A stretch of 61,734 nucleotides of DNA from assembly GCF_002111585.1 (NCBI RefSeq), contig NZ_LUTP01000023.1:1-61734 (forward strand), in the 5' to 3' direction. Shown here piece after piece: positions 11,484 through 21,801 of this stretch (positions within the stretch are counted from its first letter, which is position 1; each line of letters starts with the position of its first letter). The DNA is from Lonsdalea iberica. Its GTDB lineage: Bacteria; Pseudomonadota; Gammaproteobacteria; Enterobacterales; Enterobacteriaceae. Below the pieces are notes generated by a model. The model saw only the letters and a program-made list of their open reading frames with translations, was not told the origin of the DNA and ran no database searches. A program made the translations under genes and the position numbers.

Positions 11484-12224
11484 TTATTTGCTCCCCATAT
11501 TGCCCGGCAAACGGGTTTTTCGTTCAACGACCTGCATCAGCAACATGATGATGGCGTTGATGGCGATATAGGCCAGCGTAATCGCCGTGAAAGACTCATA
11601 GGCGTGCGCGGAATAGTCGAGCAGTTTGCCCGCCTGCGCGGCCATGTCGACCAGACCGATCGTCGAGGCTATCGCAGAATTTTTGACCAGATTGAGCATC
11701 TCTGACGTCAATGGCGGAACGATAACGCGATAGGCGTTGGGCAAGAGCACGTAGCGGTAGGTCTGCGGCAGCGTCAGGCCAATCGCCAGACCGGCGGCTC
11801 TCTGGCCTCGGGGCAGAGACTGAATGCCGGCGCGAACCTGTTCGCAGACACGTGCGGCCGTGAACATACCGAGGCAGATCATGGACGACAGGAAAAACTG
11901 AATATTCGGATCCAGCTCCGCTTTGAACCACATGCCAAGTTCGACCGGCAGCAGTTCGGGAACCACGAGATACCAGATGAAGAACTGGACGATAAGCGGG
12001 ACGTTACGAAACAGCTCCACGTAACAGGTGCCGATGCCAGAGATGAAACGATTGGGCGCGGTACGAATAATCCCCAGCAGCGAACCCAGCAAGAATGCGA
12101 TGACCCAGGCGCACAGGGACAGTGAGACGGTCACTTGTAGGCCGGAAATAATCCATCCAAGGTAAGTGGTATTACCAAATGGAGCGGATTGCAGGAAAAT
12201 ACCCCAATTCCAATCTGTTGACAT
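11484..12224 (-). CDS. gltJ: Glutamate/aspartate ABC transporter permease GltJ
   Basis: 246 residues, as in E. coli. It is the second HisMQ-type permease, with an EAA loop ([22 protein letters not shown]) and five or so membrane segments. It is separated from gltI by about 150 bases containing a strong intrinsic terminator, so gltJKL are probably expressed by read-through at a lower level than the binding protein, the usual pattern for ABC importers. Confidence 0.96.
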   Translation of the reverse strand: MSTDWNWGIFLQSAPFGNTTYLGWIISGLQVTVSLSLCAWVIAFLLGSLLGIIRTAPNRFISGIGTCYVELFRNVPLIVQFFIWYLVVPELLPVELGMWFKAELDPNIQFFLSSMICLGMFTAARVCEQVRAGIQSLPRGQRAAGLAIGLTLPQTYRYVLLPNAYRVIVPPLTSEMLNLVKNSAIASTIGLVDMAAQAGKLLDYSAHAYESFTAITLAYIAINAIIMLLMQVVERKTRLPGNMGSK

Positions 12225-12237
12225 AAAAAACTCCGGT

Positions 12238-12380
12238 AAAAAGGGTAGCCGTCTAGGCTACCCGAAGACTTGTGAACGGTCTGGAGCTCAAGCCAGGGAG
12301 CGACTGACCCGAGCCCGTCAGCATGTTCGCAAATCAGCAATCAAAATGCCTGAACCATTATCTTGTGAGCGCTGAGCTTA
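12238..12380 (-). ncRNA. sroC: SroC-like 3'-end RNA of gltI, ending in an intrinsic terminator
   Basis: Between the gltI stop codon and gltJ lies a spacer of about 140 bases ending in a perfect terminator: 8-bp stem GGGTAGCC/GGCTACCC (12243-12263) followed on the minus strand by five T (12238-12242). In E. coli and Salmonella the same spacer yields SroC, a roughly 150-nt RNA cut by RNase E near the gltI stop codon that sponges the small RNA GcvB. Position, strand and size agree. I have not shown sequence similarity, and the RNA call is inference; the terminator itself is clear. Confidence 0.5.
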
Positions 12381-13274
12381 AAAGGCTTTGTCGTTGGGTG
12401 CTTTGAACAAGGCTTTCATATCGTCAGACAGTTCGAAGTTCAGGTTCAGATTGCGCGGCGGAATCGGCTGCTTGAACCAGGTATCAAACCATTTTTCGGC
12501 CTCACCTGACGTCTGGATCTGGGCGATGGTTTCGTCGACCAGGGCTTTGAATTGCGGATCGTCTTTACGCATCATGCAGCCATAGGCTTCTTTGGACTGC
12601 GGTTGCCCAAGAATGACCCACTGATTTTGATTTTTTGACTTGGCGCGTTCGCCCGCCAGCAGAGCATCATCCATCATAAAGGCTACCGCCCGGCCGCTTT
12701 CCAGCGTGCGGAAGGAGTCACCGTGGTCTTTCGCGCTGATGATGCGCATCTTCATTTTCTTCTCGTCGTTCATCTTGTTCAGCAGCACTTCAGAGGTGGT
12801 TCCGGAGGTCACCACGACGGTTTTGCCGGCCAAGTCCGGGAAATCCTTGATGCCGGAATCCACTTTGGTCATCAGACGGGTGCCGATGATGAAGATGGTG
12901 TTGGAGAAGTCGGCCTGTTTCTGACGCTCCAGGTTATTAGTGGTGGAACCGCACTCCAGATCGTAAGTGCCGTTTTGCAGCAGCGGGATTCGGTTCTGCG
13001 CGGTGATAGGAAGCAGTTTGACCTGAAGGTTTGGCGCCCCAATTTTCTTTTTGACGGCTTCAACGATCCTGTCTGAATAGGCTTCGGAATAACCCACGAC
13101 TTTCTGTTGATTGTCGTAATAAGAGAAAGGAACGGAAGATTCGCGGTGTCCGATAACGATGACCCCGTTGTCTTTCACTTTCTTCAATGTGCCGGTCAGC
13201 TCTTCCGCATGAGCCAGACTGCCTGCCGCCGTACCTGCCAGAAGTAGTGAAAGTGCCAGTTTACGCAATTGCAT
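12378..13274 (-). CDS. gltI: Glutamate/aspartate periplasmic binding protein GltI
   Basis: 298 residues (302 in E. coli). A Sec signal peptide (MQLRKLALSLLLAGTAAGS, cleavage after AHA) is followed by a family 3 solute-binding domain; GHRESSVPFSYYD and the segment VVVTSGTTSEVLLN are typical. The mature protein captures glutamate and aspartate in the periplasm for GltJKL. It is first in the operon and is followed by a terminator, so it should be the most abundant product. Two NtrC-like boxes lie 150-190 bases upstream of the start. Confidence 0.96.
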   Translation of the reverse strand: MQLRKLALSLLLAGTAAGSLAHAEELTGTLKKVKDNGVIVIGHRESSVPFSYYDNQQKVVGYSEAYSDRIVEAVKKKIGAPNLQVKLLPITAQNRIPLLQNGTYDLECGSTTNNLERQKQADFSNTIFIIGTRLMTKVDSGIKDFPDLAGKTVVVTSGTTSEVLLNKMNDEKKMKMRIISAKDHGDSFRTLESGRAVAFMMDDALLAGERAKSKNQNQWVILGQPQSKEAYGCMMRKDDPQFKALVDETIAQIQTSGEAEKWFDTWFKQPIPPRNLNLNFELSDDMKALFKAPNDKAF

Positions 13275-13423
13275 GTGCTAACTCCTTTGCTGTAGTGATG
13301 GCGCTAATCAATGAGTGGCGCTTTGCGGGTGCACCGCGAAAGCGCAAATAAACAACTACATCGTTAAAAAAAGCCAACTGTTAACAATCTGAGCCCGTTA
13401 TGTCTCTTTTTGAGAGTTGAACT

Positions 13424-13467
13424 GCACTAAATTGCAGCACTTGGTCGGCTTGGCACTACTTTGGTGC
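13424..13467. promoter_or_regulatory. Candidate pair of NtrC (NRI) binding sites upstream of gltI
   Basis: GCACTACTTTGGTGC at 13453-13467 has both half-sites (GCAC, GTGC) of the NtrC consensus. GCACTAAATTGCAGC at 13424-13438 has one perfect half-site and matches about 12 of 15 positions. Their centres are 29 bp apart, close to three helical turns, as in tandem NtrC enhancers. The glt transporter is known to belong to the nitrogen-limitation response in E. coli. I did not find a clean sigma-54 GG-N10-GC element between these boxes and the gltI start, so the promoter type is open. Confidence 0.45.
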
Positions 13468-13566
13468 TATCGCTGCCCCGAATTCGTGCTGCGTGGGATC
13501 AGACACGCTTAAAAGACGCCAGGTTGGCCGCGTCGCATAGGTTTTAGCAATTAATATGCCAGGAGT

Positions 13567-13596
13567 TAAAAAGGGCATGCTTAGCATGCCCTTTCT
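13567..13596 (-). terminator. Intrinsic terminator downstream of lnt
   Basis: On the minus strand an AAGGGCATGC stem, TAA loop and GCATGCCCTT stem run into a T-stretch. It lies about 30 bases after the lnt stop codon and ends the ybeZ-ybeY-corC-lnt transcript. Confidence 0.85.
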
Positions 13597-13626
13597 TATT
13601 CACGATGTCCGATAACGGGGGGAGGG

Positions 13627-15153
13627 TCAGCGGCGGCGGGGGGAGAGTATGGCGCAGAAGCCGAAGATGGCTGTCAGCGCCCATAGCGGCCACGCGCCCC
13701 AACGTGCGTAAGGCGTCATGCCGGTCGCCGGGGTGACGGAGGTTTCCAGCACTTCACGCGTGAACTGCGGCAGGGAGGCGCTGACGTCGCCATTCGGCGT
13801 GACGACGGCCGTAATGCCGTTGTTCGTGCTGCGCAGCAACGGTCGGCCAAGTTCCAGCGCACGCATTCTCGCCATCTGTAAGTGCTGCCACGGCCCAATG
13901 GAGTGACCAAACCACGCATCGTTCGAGATGGTGAGCAGCATATCGGTATTTTCCCGGAAATTGTCACGCACCTGCTGACCCAGAATAATCTCGTAGCAAA
14001 TCGTGGCCGTAAGCCGGTAGCCGCTCACTTCCAGCTGCGGCTGCACATAGTTGCCGCGACTAAATGACGACATCGGCAGATCGAACAGCGGCGCCAACGG
14101 GCGTAGCAGGGTCTCCAGCGGTACAAACTCGCCGAAAGGCACCAAGTGGTGCTTGTTGTAGCGGTTGCTGGTGGGGTAGTGGTAAGGCTGCTTGTCACCC
14201 AGAACGATGATGCTGTTGTAATAGTCCGCGTCGTTGTCTTTCGGACGGACGTCGACGATGCCGGTGATCAGGCTGCTATGGCGCTCAAGCAGCGCGCGAT
14301 CGACCAGATTCAAATACGCCTGCTGGCGGGATTCTATGTCGGGAATCGCCGACTCCGGCCAAATGATGATCGGCGCTTTTCCCATCGCGGGCAGACTGCT
14401 GTCCAGATAGATTTTTAGCGTGTTCAGCAGCTCGTCCGGATCCCATTTCAGCGACTGGGGAATGTTGCCTTGCACCAGCGCGACGTTGACCGCGCGATCC
14501 GGCTCCAGTTTGAACCAGGCGACGCCTCGCAATGGCCACGGCAGCAGAAGCATGGCCGCGGCGATGATCACCGGCAGCCAATGGCGGATCGTGATGGCAA
14601 AGGTCAGTAACCCACTGACGATCATCAGCACAAACGTGACGGCGTCTACGCCGAGAATCGGCGCCAGCCCCTTTAAGGGACCGTCGATTTGGCTATAGCC
14701 GAACTGGAGCCACGGAAAGCCGGTCAGCACCCAGCCGCGCAGGAACTCGGTCAGCTGCCAGAGCGCGGGCGCGGCGATAGCGACGCGCCACAGGTTTGCC
14801 TTAGGCCAAAAACGGGCCAGGACGCCGGCAAACAGCATCGGGTACAGCGCCAGATAGAGCGCCAGCAGAACAACCAGACCCACGTTAATGGGGCCCGGCA
14901 TACCGCCGAAATTGGCGATGCTGACATACACCCACTGTACGCCGCTGATGAATAGCCCGAAGCCCCACGCAAAACCAACGGCGGCAGACTGACGGACGCT
15001 ACGGCCCAGCGTCAGCGCCTGTAAACCGAAGAGGGAGAGCAGGGCGGCGGGCCAGATATCAAAAGGGGAAAATGCCAGCGTGCCGCTGGCGCCGAATAAA
15101 AGCGCCAGCAGAATCCGGCTCTGCTGGCGTTGTAACAGGGAAGCAACAGTCAT
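13627..15153 (-). CDS. lnt: Apolipoprotein N-acyltransferase Lnt
   Basis: 508 residues (512 in E. coli). An N-terminal bundle of about eight membrane segments is followed by a periplasmic nitrilase-type domain. The catalytic Glu-Lys-Cys triad can be placed in [22 protein letters not shown] and [11 protein letters not shown]. Lnt adds the third acyl chain to the N-terminal Cys of lipoproteins in the inner membrane. It starts 6 bases after corC in the ybeZ-ybeY-corC-lnt cluster. Confidence 0.97.
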   Translation of the reverse strand: MTVASLLQRQQSRILLALLFGASGTLAFSPFDIWPAALLSLFGLQALTLGRSVRQSAAVGFAWGFGLFISGVQWVYVSIANFGGMPGPINVGLVVLLALYLALYPMLFAGVLARFWPKANLWRVAIAAPALWQLTEFLRGWVLTGFPWLQFGYSQIDGPLKGLAPILGVDAVTFVLMIVSGLLTFAITIRHWLPVIIAAAMLLLPWPLRGVAWFKLEPDRAVNVALVQGNIPQSLKWDPDELLNTLKIYLDSSLPAMGKAPIIIWPESAIPDIESRQQAYLNLVDRALLERHSSLITGIVDVRPKDNDADYYNSIIVLGDKQPYHYPTSNRYNKHHLVPFGEFVPLETLLRPLAPLFDLPMSSFSRGNYVQPQLEVSGYRLTATICYEIILGQQVRDNFRENTDMLLTISNDAWFGHSIGPWQHLQMARMRALELGRPLLRSTNNGITAVVTPNGDVSASLPQFTREVLETSVTPATGMTPYARWGAWPLWALTAIFGFCAILSPRRR

Positions 15154-15159
15154 AGCTGA

Positions 15160-16038
15160 CTAGTTTTCCAATATGGGTTGCGGAGCGTGGTCAGGTATTC
15201 TGACGTGGACTTGAATAATCCGGCGGCTGTCCGCCATGGCGACTTTAAATTGGTAGCCGTCCAGCTCGATGGTTTCCCCCCGAGCCGGCAGATGACCGAA
15301 TGCCTGCATAATCAGACCGCCGATGGTGTCTACCTCTTCGTCGCTGAATTGGGTGGAGAAGGACTCGTTGAAGTCTTCAATCGGCGTCAGCGCCCGGACG
15401 GTATATGTCTGGCGGGTCAAATGGCGGATGTCGCGATCTTCCTCATCATCGTATTCATCTTCGATCTCCCCGACGATGAGTTCCAGAATGTCTTCAATCG
15501 TGACCAGCCCGGAAACACCGCCGAATTCGTCGATGACGATAGCCATGTGATAGCGCAACGAGCGGAATTCATTCAGCATACGGTCGACGCGTTTGCTTTC
15601 CGGTACGACGACGGCAGGGCGCAGGACTTTGTCCATACTAAACGGTTCGGAATCGCTGCGCATGAACGGCAGCAAATCCTTGGCCATCAGAATCCCTTCG
15701 ATGTGATCTTTATCTTCGCTGATGACCGGGAAGCGGGAGTGGGCGGACTCGATAATCACGTCCAGGCACTCTTCAAGCGTTTGATTGTGCTTCAGGGTAA
15801 TCATCTGCGAACGCGGGATCATGATATCCCGTACTCGCTGTTCAGCGATATCCATTACCCCTTCCAGCATGTCGCGGGTTTCCGGGTCGATGAGATCGTT
15901 TTGTTCCGAATCACGAATCAGCGTGAGCAGGTCGTTACGATCTTTGGGTTCACCGTGAAAAAGCTGGTTGAGAATAAGAGAAAAGAAGCCTTTTTTGGGG
16001 CTGGGGTTATCGCTGTTGGAAGAATGGTCGTCGCTCAT
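15160..16038 (-). CDS. corC: CorC family protein with CBS pair and transporter-associated domain
   Basis: 292 residues, as in E. coli CorC (YbeX). Two CBS motifs occupy about residues 70-200 (visible around [14 protein letters not shown] and [17 protein letters not shown]), followed by an acidic linker ([14 protein letters not shown]) and the CorC/HlyC C-terminal domain. It is linked in the literature to magnesium and cobalt efflux and to ribosome function, but the biochemical role is not settled. It lies between ybeY and lnt on the same strand. Confidence 0.94.
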   Translation of the reverse strand: MSDDHSSNSDNPSPKKGFFSLILNQLFHGEPKDRNDLLTLIRDSEQNDLIDPETRDMLEGVMDIAEQRVRDIMIPRSQMITLKHNQTLEECLDVIIESAHSRFPVISEDKDHIEGILMAKDLLPFMRSDSEPFSMDKVLRPAVVVPESKRVDRMLNEFRSLRYHMAIVIDEFGGVSGLVTIEDILELIVGEIEDEYDDEEDRDIRHLTRQTYTVRALTPIEDFNESFSTQFSDEEVDTIGGLIMQAFGHLPARGETIELDGYQFKVAMADSRRIIQVHVRIPDHAPQPILEN

Positions 16039-16158
16039 GGCGTATCTGTTTACGTCTCTCAGTTTAGGGAAAGAAAACCAGCGGGGAAACGGTCGTGTTA
16101 AGCCGCCGCTGGCATATAGCTGTGTAAGATACCGAATTTAACGCAACTCGGTAACCGT

Positions 16159-16623
16159 TTATTTTTCTGCCAGATAGGGATCGGCGTACCCCATCCCTTT
16201 CATGATCTCGGTTTCCAGCGATTCCATCTCTTCGGCCTCGCTGTCTTCAATGTGGTCGTAGCCCAGCAGATGCAGGCAGCCGTGTACCACCATATGCGCC
16301 CAGTGCTCTTCCGATGTCTTTTCCTGTTCGGCCGCTTCCTGTTCGACGACCTGACGGCAAATGATGAGGTCGCCCAGCAGAGGCAGTTCTACTTCGGGCG
16401 GTGCTTCGAACGGGAAGGAGAGCACGTTGGTGGGCTTGTCTTTACCGCGATAGGTGTGGTTCAGCTCATGGCTTTCCGCCTCATCGACGATGCGGATAGT
16501 GACCTCCGACTCGGCCTGAAACTGCGGTAGCACCGTATCCAGCCAGCGCTGGAAATGAGCCTCTGAGGGCAGACCGCTGCTGTTTTCACAGGCGATCTGC
16601 AGATCGAGAATGACCTGACTCAT
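16159..16623 (-). CDS. ybeY: Endoribonuclease / rRNA maturation factor YbeY
   Basis: 154 residues. The metal-binding signature [11 protein letters not shown] (His residues about 114, 118 and 124) is intact. YbeY takes part in 16S rRNA 3'-end maturation and 70S ribosome quality control. Its start overlaps the ybeZ stop codon by four bases, and the two proteins are thought to work together. A 120-base gap separates it from corC. Confidence 0.95.
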   Translation of the reverse strand: MSQVILDLQIACENSSGLPSEAHFQRWLDTVLPQFQAESEVTIRIVDEAESHELNHTYRGKDKPTNVLSFPFEAPPEVELPLLGDLIICRQVVEQEAAEQEKTSEEHWAHMVVHGCLHLLGYDHIEDSEAEEMESLETEIMKGMGYADPYLAEK

Positions 16624-17675
16624 TTGTGCTCCTGCCCCGCGGCTTGCAGCGCTTCGCGTTTACGCTGTTCGGCTAGCGCATCTTTTCGCTTTTGCTCCGC
16701 CGTTTCCCAGGCCTCATAGGCGTTGACGATACGAGCGACCACCGGATGGCGCACCACGTCTTCACTGTGGAAGAAGTTGAAACTGATTTCTTCGACGTCT
16801 GACAGCACTTCAATTGCGTGCCGCAGCCCGGATTTCTGGTTGCGCGGCAGGTCGATCTGCGTCACGTCGCCGGTGATGACGGCTTTCGAATTGAAGCCGA
16901 TACGCGTCAGGAACATCTTCATCTGTTCGATCGTGGTGTTCTGACTTTCATCCAGAATGATGAAGGCATCGTTGAGCGTGCGACCGCGCATATAAGCAAG
17001 CGGAGCGACTTCAATCACATTGCGTTCAATCAGTTTCTCGACTTTTTCGAAGCCCAGCATTTCGAACAAAGCGTCATACAGCGGGCGCAGATACGGGTCG
17101 ACTTTCTGGCTTAGGTCACCCGGCAGGAAGCCCAGTTTTTCACCGGCTTCCACCGCCGGACGGGTCAGCAAAATTCGGCGGATTTCCTGGCGCTCCAGCG
17201 CATCGACGGCGGCGGCGACCGCCAGATAGGTTTTCCCGGTACCGGCCGGGCCCACGCCAAACGAGATATCGTGGTCAAGAATATGGGCGATATACTGCGC
17301 CTGATTCGGCGTACGTGGTTTGATGACGCCGCGTTTAGTGCGAATGTTCACCGCTTTGCCGAATTCAGGCACGCTGTCGGCAGATTGCTCCAGGACGCCG
17401 GACTCTTTGATCGCCAGATGGATCTGTTCTGGATCAATATCTTGGCTCGCACCTTTCATCGGCGCGGTATCAACGTACAGATGCAGCAGGATATCGGCGG
17501 CCGCCTTAACGCAAAGTTCGGTACCGACTAATTTGAATTGATTATCGCGTCGGTTGATTTCAATGCCCAGGCGTCGTTCTAACTGTTTGATGTTGTCATC
17601 AAACGGGCCGCACAGGCTGAGTAAACGTTTATTGTCCGCGGGTTCGAGGGTGATCTCTTTGGTCGTTACGTTCAA
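16620..17675 (-). CDS. ybeZ: PhoH-like ATPase YbeZ
   Basis: 351 residues. The Walker A motif [12 protein letters not shown] lies near residue 150 and a Walker B-like DESQNTT ([12 protein letters not shown]) near 240. The N-terminal part is KH-like. PhoH proteins are predicted RNA-dependent ATPases. YbeZ is coupled to YbeY in gene order and probably in rRNA processing. The C-terminal tail ([19 protein letters not shown]) is charged. The start ATG at 17675 is the best supported, but the family shows variable starts. Confidence 0.94.
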   Translation of the reverse strand: MNVTTKEITLEPADNKRLLSLCGPFDDNIKQLERRLGIEINRRDNQFKLVGTELCVKAAADILLHLYVDTAPMKGASQDIDPEQIHLAIKESGVLEQSADSVPEFGKAVNIRTKRGVIKPRTPNQAQYIAHILDHDISFGVGPAGTGKTYLAVAAAVDALERQEIRRILLTRPAVEAGEKLGFLPGDLSQKVDPYLRPLYDALFEMLGFEKVEKLIERNVIEVAPLAYMRGRTLNDAFIILDESQNTTIEQMKMFLTRIGFNSKAVITGDVTQIDLPRNQKSGLRHAIEVLSDVEEISFNFFHSEDVVRHPVVARIVNAYEAWETAEQKRKDALAEQRKREALQAAGQEHK

Positions 17676-17859
17676 ATTATTCCTCTTGGTATTTAACCGG
17701 AAAATGGACGGATTGAGACGGGAGTCCCGTCGACTGGCGATCGTTAGCTATGCATGAATAACCATGATTATTTATCGCTAACCCGAAAAGGTGCAAGTCG
17801 CACTACCGATATTGGGGGCAGTTTCATAAAAACAAGGCAGGATTATCGGGATGGGAACT

Positions 17860-17879
17860 CGGGCAGCCAAGGCTGCCCG
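17860..17879. other. GC-rich perfect hairpin downstream of miaB
   Basis: CGGGCAGCC, AA, GGCTGCCCG: a 9-bp perfect stem just after the miaB stop codon. No T-run follows on either strand, so it is either a weak terminator or a 3'-end stabilising hairpin of the miaB mRNA. Confidence 0.5.
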
Positions 17880-17894
17880 TTGCTCGCGAGATTA

Positions 17895-19319
17895 TCAGGG
17901 TTGATAAATGCCAACGCCAATCTCATTTTCTTTGCGGGTACGGGCGATGACCGCCGCCGGCGATTCTATCACGCGTAGCCCCATTTGATCTTCGGTGCGA
18001 ACCAGTATGCCGCGTAGCGAGTTCGGGTAAACGTCGACGATTTCCACGTCTACAAACTTGCCGATCATCTCAGGCGACCCTTCGAAGTTGACGACACGGT
18101 TGTTTTCGGTGCGGCCGGAAAGCTCCATGACGTTCTTGCGGGACGTACCTTCGACCAGTACGCGCTGTACCGTCCCCATCATCTGCCGACTGAAACGCAT
18201 CGCCTGCTGGGTAATGCGTTCCTGCAGAAGATACAGACGCTGTTTTTTCTCGTCTTCGCTGACGTCGTCCACCATATCGGCCGCCGGGGTGCCGGGGCGC
18301 GGTGAATAGATGAAGCTGAAGCTCATGTCGAAATTGACGTCGGCAATCAGGTTCATGGTCTGCTCAAAATCGTCTTTAGTCTCGCCGGGGAAGCCGACAA
18401 TAAAGTCGGAACTGATCTGAATGCCCGGACGCGCTTTATGTAACTTGCGGATAATCGCTTTGTATTCCAGCGCGGTATGACGACGCTTCATCATCGTCAG
18501 CACGCGGTCGGATCCACTTTGCACCGGCAGATGCAGGAAGCTGACCAGCTCCGGCGTATCTTCATACACGCTGATGATATCGTCGGTGAATTCGATCGGA
18601 TGGCTGGTGGTGAAACGAATACGGTCGATGCCGTCGATGGCGGCCACCAAACGAATCAGTTCGGCGAAGGTGCAGATGTTGCCGTCATAGGTTTCGCCGC
18701 GATAGGCGTTAACGTTCTGGCCCAGCAAGTTAACTTCGCGCACGCCCTGTTCGGCCAGTTGCGCAACTTCAAATAGCACATCGTCGCAGGGACGGCTAAC
18801 TTCTTCGCCGCGGGTATAGGGGACCACGCAGAACGTACAATATTTATTGCAGCCTTCCATGATGGAGACAAAGGCGGTCGGGCCTTCGGCGCGCGGTTCC
18901 GGCAGACGGTCGAATTTCTCGATTTCGGGGAAGCTCACGTCAACGATCGGGCTGTGCGTACCGTTCACGTGATTAATCATTTCGGGCAGGCGGTGCAGCG
19001 TTTGCGGCCCAAAAATGACGTCTACGTAGTGGGCGCGTTCGCGAATGTGCGCGCCTTCCTGGGAAGCGACGCAGCCGCCGACGCCAATGATCAGGTTCGG
19101 ATTGCTGTCTTTCAGCGCTTTCCAGCGGCCGAGCTGATGAAAGACTTTTTCCTGCGCCTTTTCACGGATCGAACAGGTGTTCAGCAGCAGAATGTCCGCC
19201 TCTTCTGCGATGTCGGTCAGCTCATAACCGTGAGTGCTTTCCAGTAAGCCGGCTATCTTGGATGAATCGTATTCGTTCATCTGACAGCCCCAGGTTTTTA
19301 TATGCAGTTTTTTTGTCAT
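17895..19319 (-). CDS. miaB: tRNA-2-methylthio-N6-isopentenyladenosine-37 synthase MiaB
   Basis: 474 residues from the ATG at 19319, exactly the E. coli length; a longer upstream frame has no similarity. An N-terminal UPF0004 domain with three cluster-binding Cys (around [14 protein letters not shown] and VGGCVAS) is followed by a radical SAM core with CNKYCTFC and a C-terminal TRAM domain. MiaB inserts sulfur and methylates the product at A37 of tRNAs that read UNN codons. It diverges from ubiF. Confidence 0.97.
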   Translation of the reverse strand: MTKKLHIKTWGCQMNEYDSSKIAGLLESTHGYELTDIAEEADILLLNTCSIREKAQEKVFHQLGRWKALKDSNPNLIIGVGGCVASQEGAHIRERAHYVDVIFGPQTLHRLPEMINHVNGTHSPIVDVSFPEIEKFDRLPEPRAEGPTAFVSIMEGCNKYCTFCVVPYTRGEEVSRPCDDVLFEVAQLAEQGVREVNLLGQNVNAYRGETYDGNICTFAELIRLVAAIDGIDRIRFTTSHPIEFTDDIISVYEDTPELVSFLHLPVQSGSDRVLTMMKRRHTALEYKAIIRKLHKARPGIQISSDFIVGFPGETKDDFEQTMNLIADVNFDMSFSFIYSPRPGTPAADMVDDVSEDEKKQRLYLLQERITQQAMRFSRQMMGTVQRVLVEGTSRKNVMELSGRTENNRVVNFEGSPEMIGKFVDVEIVDVYPNSLRGILVRTEDQMGLRVIESPAAVIARTRKENEIGVGIYQP

Positions 19320-19517
19320 TGTCATCGACTTGCCATTACTCAGTTCGGGTGAACACGCTTTACCTTGATGCGGGCGCGTATTGTAATCGTTTGGCGCCGC
19401 TGTGACCAGCATGCGCCAATCTTCGCTTTTCTGATAAAAACGGCCGAAATCCAGTAAACTGTGCTTAATTCTTTTCCTGTTACGCACGGGATTCTTATCG
19501 CAAATAGTGGGGCACGT

Positions 19518-20684
19518 ATGCACTTTGACGCAGTCGTTGTCGGCGGGGGGATGGTGGGCGCCGCCGCCGCATTGGGATTGGCGCAAAACGGTTTTCAGGT
19601 GGCATTGGTGGAGCAGGAAGCGCCGCCGGCGTTTGAAGCCGAAAGCCCGCCAGATTTGCGGCTATCCGCCATCGGCTATGCTTCCGTGGCGCTGTTGCGC
19701 CAGCTAGGGGCGTGGGCGAACGTGGAACAGATGCGCAGCGCGCCCTATCGTCGGTTGGAAACCTGGGAGTGGGACAGCGCCCGGGTCGCCTTCGATGCCA
19801 GCGAACTGAACTTGCCGGAATTGGGTTACATGGTTGAAAACCGGGTATTGCAACTGGCACTGTGGCAGTCGCTGGAAAAGACTCAGGGCGTGACGTTTCT
19901 CTGCCCGCGGCATCTTAAACAGTTGGACTACGATGCGCCGGTCTGGCGACTGACGCTGGATGACGACGCCGTCATCGAAACGACGCTGGTGGTGGGGGCG
20001 GATGGTGCGCAGTCGCGAGTTCGCCAGTGGGCGGGAATCGGCGTCAGCGGTTGGCAGTATCGCCAGTCTTGTCTATTAATCAGCGTTCGTACGGAAGGGG
20101 CGCAGCAGGATGTGACCTGGCAGCAGTTCACTCCGGATGGCCCTCGTGCCTTTTTGCCTCTGTTCGGCCAGTGGGGATCGCTGGTGTGGTACGACAGCCC
20201 GCAGCGCATCCGTCAGTTGCAAAGTCTATCGATGGCGCAGTTGGACGACGCAATCGCAGAAACTTTTCCTGCGCGCACTGGGCGGGTCACTGCCGTGGCG
20301 GCGGGCGCTTTCCCGTTAATTCGTCGGCATGCCCAGCGCTACGTGGCGCCCGGACTGGCGCTGCTGGGGGATGCGGCGCACACCATCAACCCACTGGCGG
20401 GGCAGGGCGTGAATCTGGGGTATCGCGATGTCGAGGCCTTGCTGGCGGTCGTCTCTCAGGCTCGGGATCGCGGCGAGTGCTGGTATGAGGCGTCTGTCCT
20501 CCAGCGTTATCAGCAACAGCGCAGGACTGACAATCTGCTGATGCAAAGCGGGATGGATTTATTCTACGGAGCTTTCAGCAACCGTCTTGCTCCGCTGACG
20601 CTGGCAAGGAATGTGGCGCTGATGGCGGCTCAACGCGCGGGTAAGCTAAAACAGCGGGCGTTGAAGTACGCGCTGGGACTTTAG
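19518..20684 (+). CDS. ubiF: 3-demethoxyubiquinol 3-hydroxylase UbiF
   Basis: 388 residues from [20 protein letters not shown] (391 in E. coli). The N-terminus is a GxGxxG FAD-binding Rossmann motif. The second FAD motif [19 protein letters not shown] near residue 285 is diagnostic of the UbiH/UbiF/VisC family. The enzyme hydroxylates the ring of the ubiquinone precursor. The paralogues UbiH and UbiI are alternatives, but the position opposite miaB fits UbiF. Confidence 0.93.
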   Translation: MHFDAVVVGGGMVGAAAALGLAQNGFQVALVEQEAPPAFEAESPPDLRLSAIGYASVALLRQLGAWANVEQMRSAPYRRLETWEWDSARVAFDASELNLPELGYMVENRVLQLALWQSLEKTQGVTFLCPRHLKQLDYDAPVWRLTLDDDAVIETTLVVGADGAQSRVRQWAGIGVSGWQYRQSCLLISVRTEGAQQDVTWQQFTPDGPRAFLPLFGQWGSLVWYDSPQRIRQLQSLSMAQLDDAIAETFPARTGRVTAVAAGAFPLIRRHAQRYVAPGLALLGDAAHTINPLAGQGVNLGYRDVEALLAVVSQARDRGECWYEASVLQRYQQQRRTDNLLMQSGMDLFYGAFSNRLAPLTLARNVALMAAQRAGKLKQRALKYALGL

Positions 20685-20784
20685 TTCAGGCGGCTGGTCT
20701 AGGCCGTGTTTAACCACGGCGCGGTACAGTGCGCCGTCTTGCGCTGAACATCGCGTTTATCCAACAAAAACCAGTGTGAAGAGA

Positions 20785-21117
20785 ATGATGACATATCTAT
20801 ATCTGTTTTTAGCGATCGTCGCTGAAGTGATCGCCACGACGGCGCTCAAGCTATCGGATAGCTTTACCCGTTTGGTGCCCAGCATCGTTACCCTGGTGTT
20901 TTATGCGGTCGCCTTCTATTGCCTGACCATCACGATGCGCACGCTCCCGACAGGCGTCATCTACGCCATCTGGTCCGGGGCGGGGATTGTATTAATTGCA
21001 GGCGTTAGCTGGGTTATCTATGGTCAGCGTCTGGATTTACCCGCTGTGTTGGGCATGGGGCTGATTATTGCCGGCGTGATCGTGATTAACGTCTTTTCCA
21101 AATCCGTCGCGCATTAA
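20785..21117 (+). CDS. Small multidrug resistance (SMR) family efflux protein, EmrE-like
   Basis: 110 residues from the ATG at 20785, the same length as E. coli EmrE, with four membrane segments. The essential membrane Glu is residue 14-15 (FLAIVAEVIATTALK). GVIYAIWSGAGIVLIAG and GQRLDLPAVLGMGLI match the EmrE/QacE group rather than the guanidinium exporter Gdx (SugE). It likely exchanges protons for lipophilic cations. GTG at 20776 and ATG at 20788 are alternative starts. It follows ubiF by about 100 bases. E. coli has no such gene at this locus, so it is a lineage-specific insertion. Confidence 0.88.
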   Translation: MMTYLYLFLAIVAEVIATTALKLSDSFTRLVPSIVTLVFYAVAFYCLTITMRTLPTGVIYAIWSGAGIVLIAGVSWVIYGQRLDLPAVLGMGLIIAGVIVINVFSKSVAH

Positions 21118-21253
21118 AATCGATAGATAAAGAAGGAATAAGCGTTGGCGAAATGCCGACTGGTGTACCGGTCGCAGCGTTGAACATGTTGGGTGGGGCA
21201 TTACTGCATTGAGACTGAGGAGAGTCAACGCGATTTAGGCCGGGTCACCAGCA

Positions 21254-21282
21254 ACAAAAAAGCTGCATAAGCAGGCTTTTTT
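21254..21282 (-). terminator. Intrinsic terminator of the tRNA operon
   Basis: Around an AGCTGC / GCAGGCT imperfect stem with an ATAA loop, with a poly-A stretch on the plus strand that reads as a T-run in the minus transcript. It lies just past the last tRNA. Confidence 0.75.
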
Positions 21283-21289
21283 GTATTCG

Positions 21290-21364
21290 TGGCTGGGGTA
21301 CCAGGATTCGAACCTGGGAATGCCGGAATCAGAATCCGGTGCCTTACCGCTTGGCGATACCCCA
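21290..21364 (-). tRNA. glnX: tRNA-Gln (CTG)
   Basis: 75 bases reading TGGGGTATCGCC to CCAGCCA. The anticodon loop is TTCTGAT, giving CTG. The sequence is identical to the copy at 21494-21568. It is the last tRNA of the operon, with CCA encoded. Confidence 0.95.
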
Positions 21365-21370
21365 ATAATA

Positions 21371-21447
21371 TGGTGGCTACGACGGGATTCGAACCTGTGA
21401 CCCCAGCATTATGAGTGCTGTGCTCTAACCAGCTGAGCTACGTAGCC
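21371..21447 (-). tRNA. metU: Elongator tRNA-Met (CAT)
   Basis: 77 bases from GGCTACGTAGCTC to CCACCA with anticodon CAT in CTCATAA. The T arm reads GGTTCGAATCCCG, one base different from the other Met gene at 21802, otherwise the same. Confidence 0.95.
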
Positions 21448-21493
21448 TTAGTACTTCTATTTGTCAGAAGAAAGTTTCTTCGTGACGAATGTT

Positions 21494-21568
21494 TGGCTGG
21501 GGTACCAGGATTCGAACCTGGGAATGCCGGAATCAGAATCCGGTGCCTTACCGCTTGGCGATACCCCA
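21494..21568 (-). tRNA. glnV: tRNA-Gln (CTG)
   Basis: 75 bases, identical to the tRNA at 21290-21364; anticodon CTG. CCA is encoded. Confidence 0.95.
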
Positions 21569-21604
21569 ACGGGTTGCACTTCTGATGAAGTGTCTCACTA
21601 AAAT

Positions 21605-21679
21605 TGGCTGGGGTACCAGGATTCGAACCTGGGAATGCTGGGATCAAAACCCAGTGCCTTACCGCTTGGCGATACCCCA
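21605..21679 (-). tRNA. glnU: tRNA-Gln (TTG)
   Basis: 75 bases; anticodon loop TTTTGAT gives TTG. It differs from the CTG copies mainly in the anticodon stem and loop. Only one TTG gene is present here, where E. coli has two (glnU, glnW). Confidence 0.95.
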
Positions 21680-21709
21680 ATAAAACGTTGCTTGACCTAG
21701 AAGATTACA

Positions 21710-21794
21710 TGGTGCGGGAGGCGAGACTTGAACTCGCACACCTTGCGGCGCCAGAACCTAAATCTGGTGCGTCTACCAATTTCGCCACTCCCGC
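21710..21794 (-). tRNA. leuW: tRNA-Leu (TAG)
   Basis: 85 bases with a long variable arm, GCGGGAGTGGCG to CCGCACCA; anticodon TAG in TTTAGGT. It reads CUN codons. Confidence 0.95.
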
Positions 21795-21801
21795 AAAAAG
21801 A

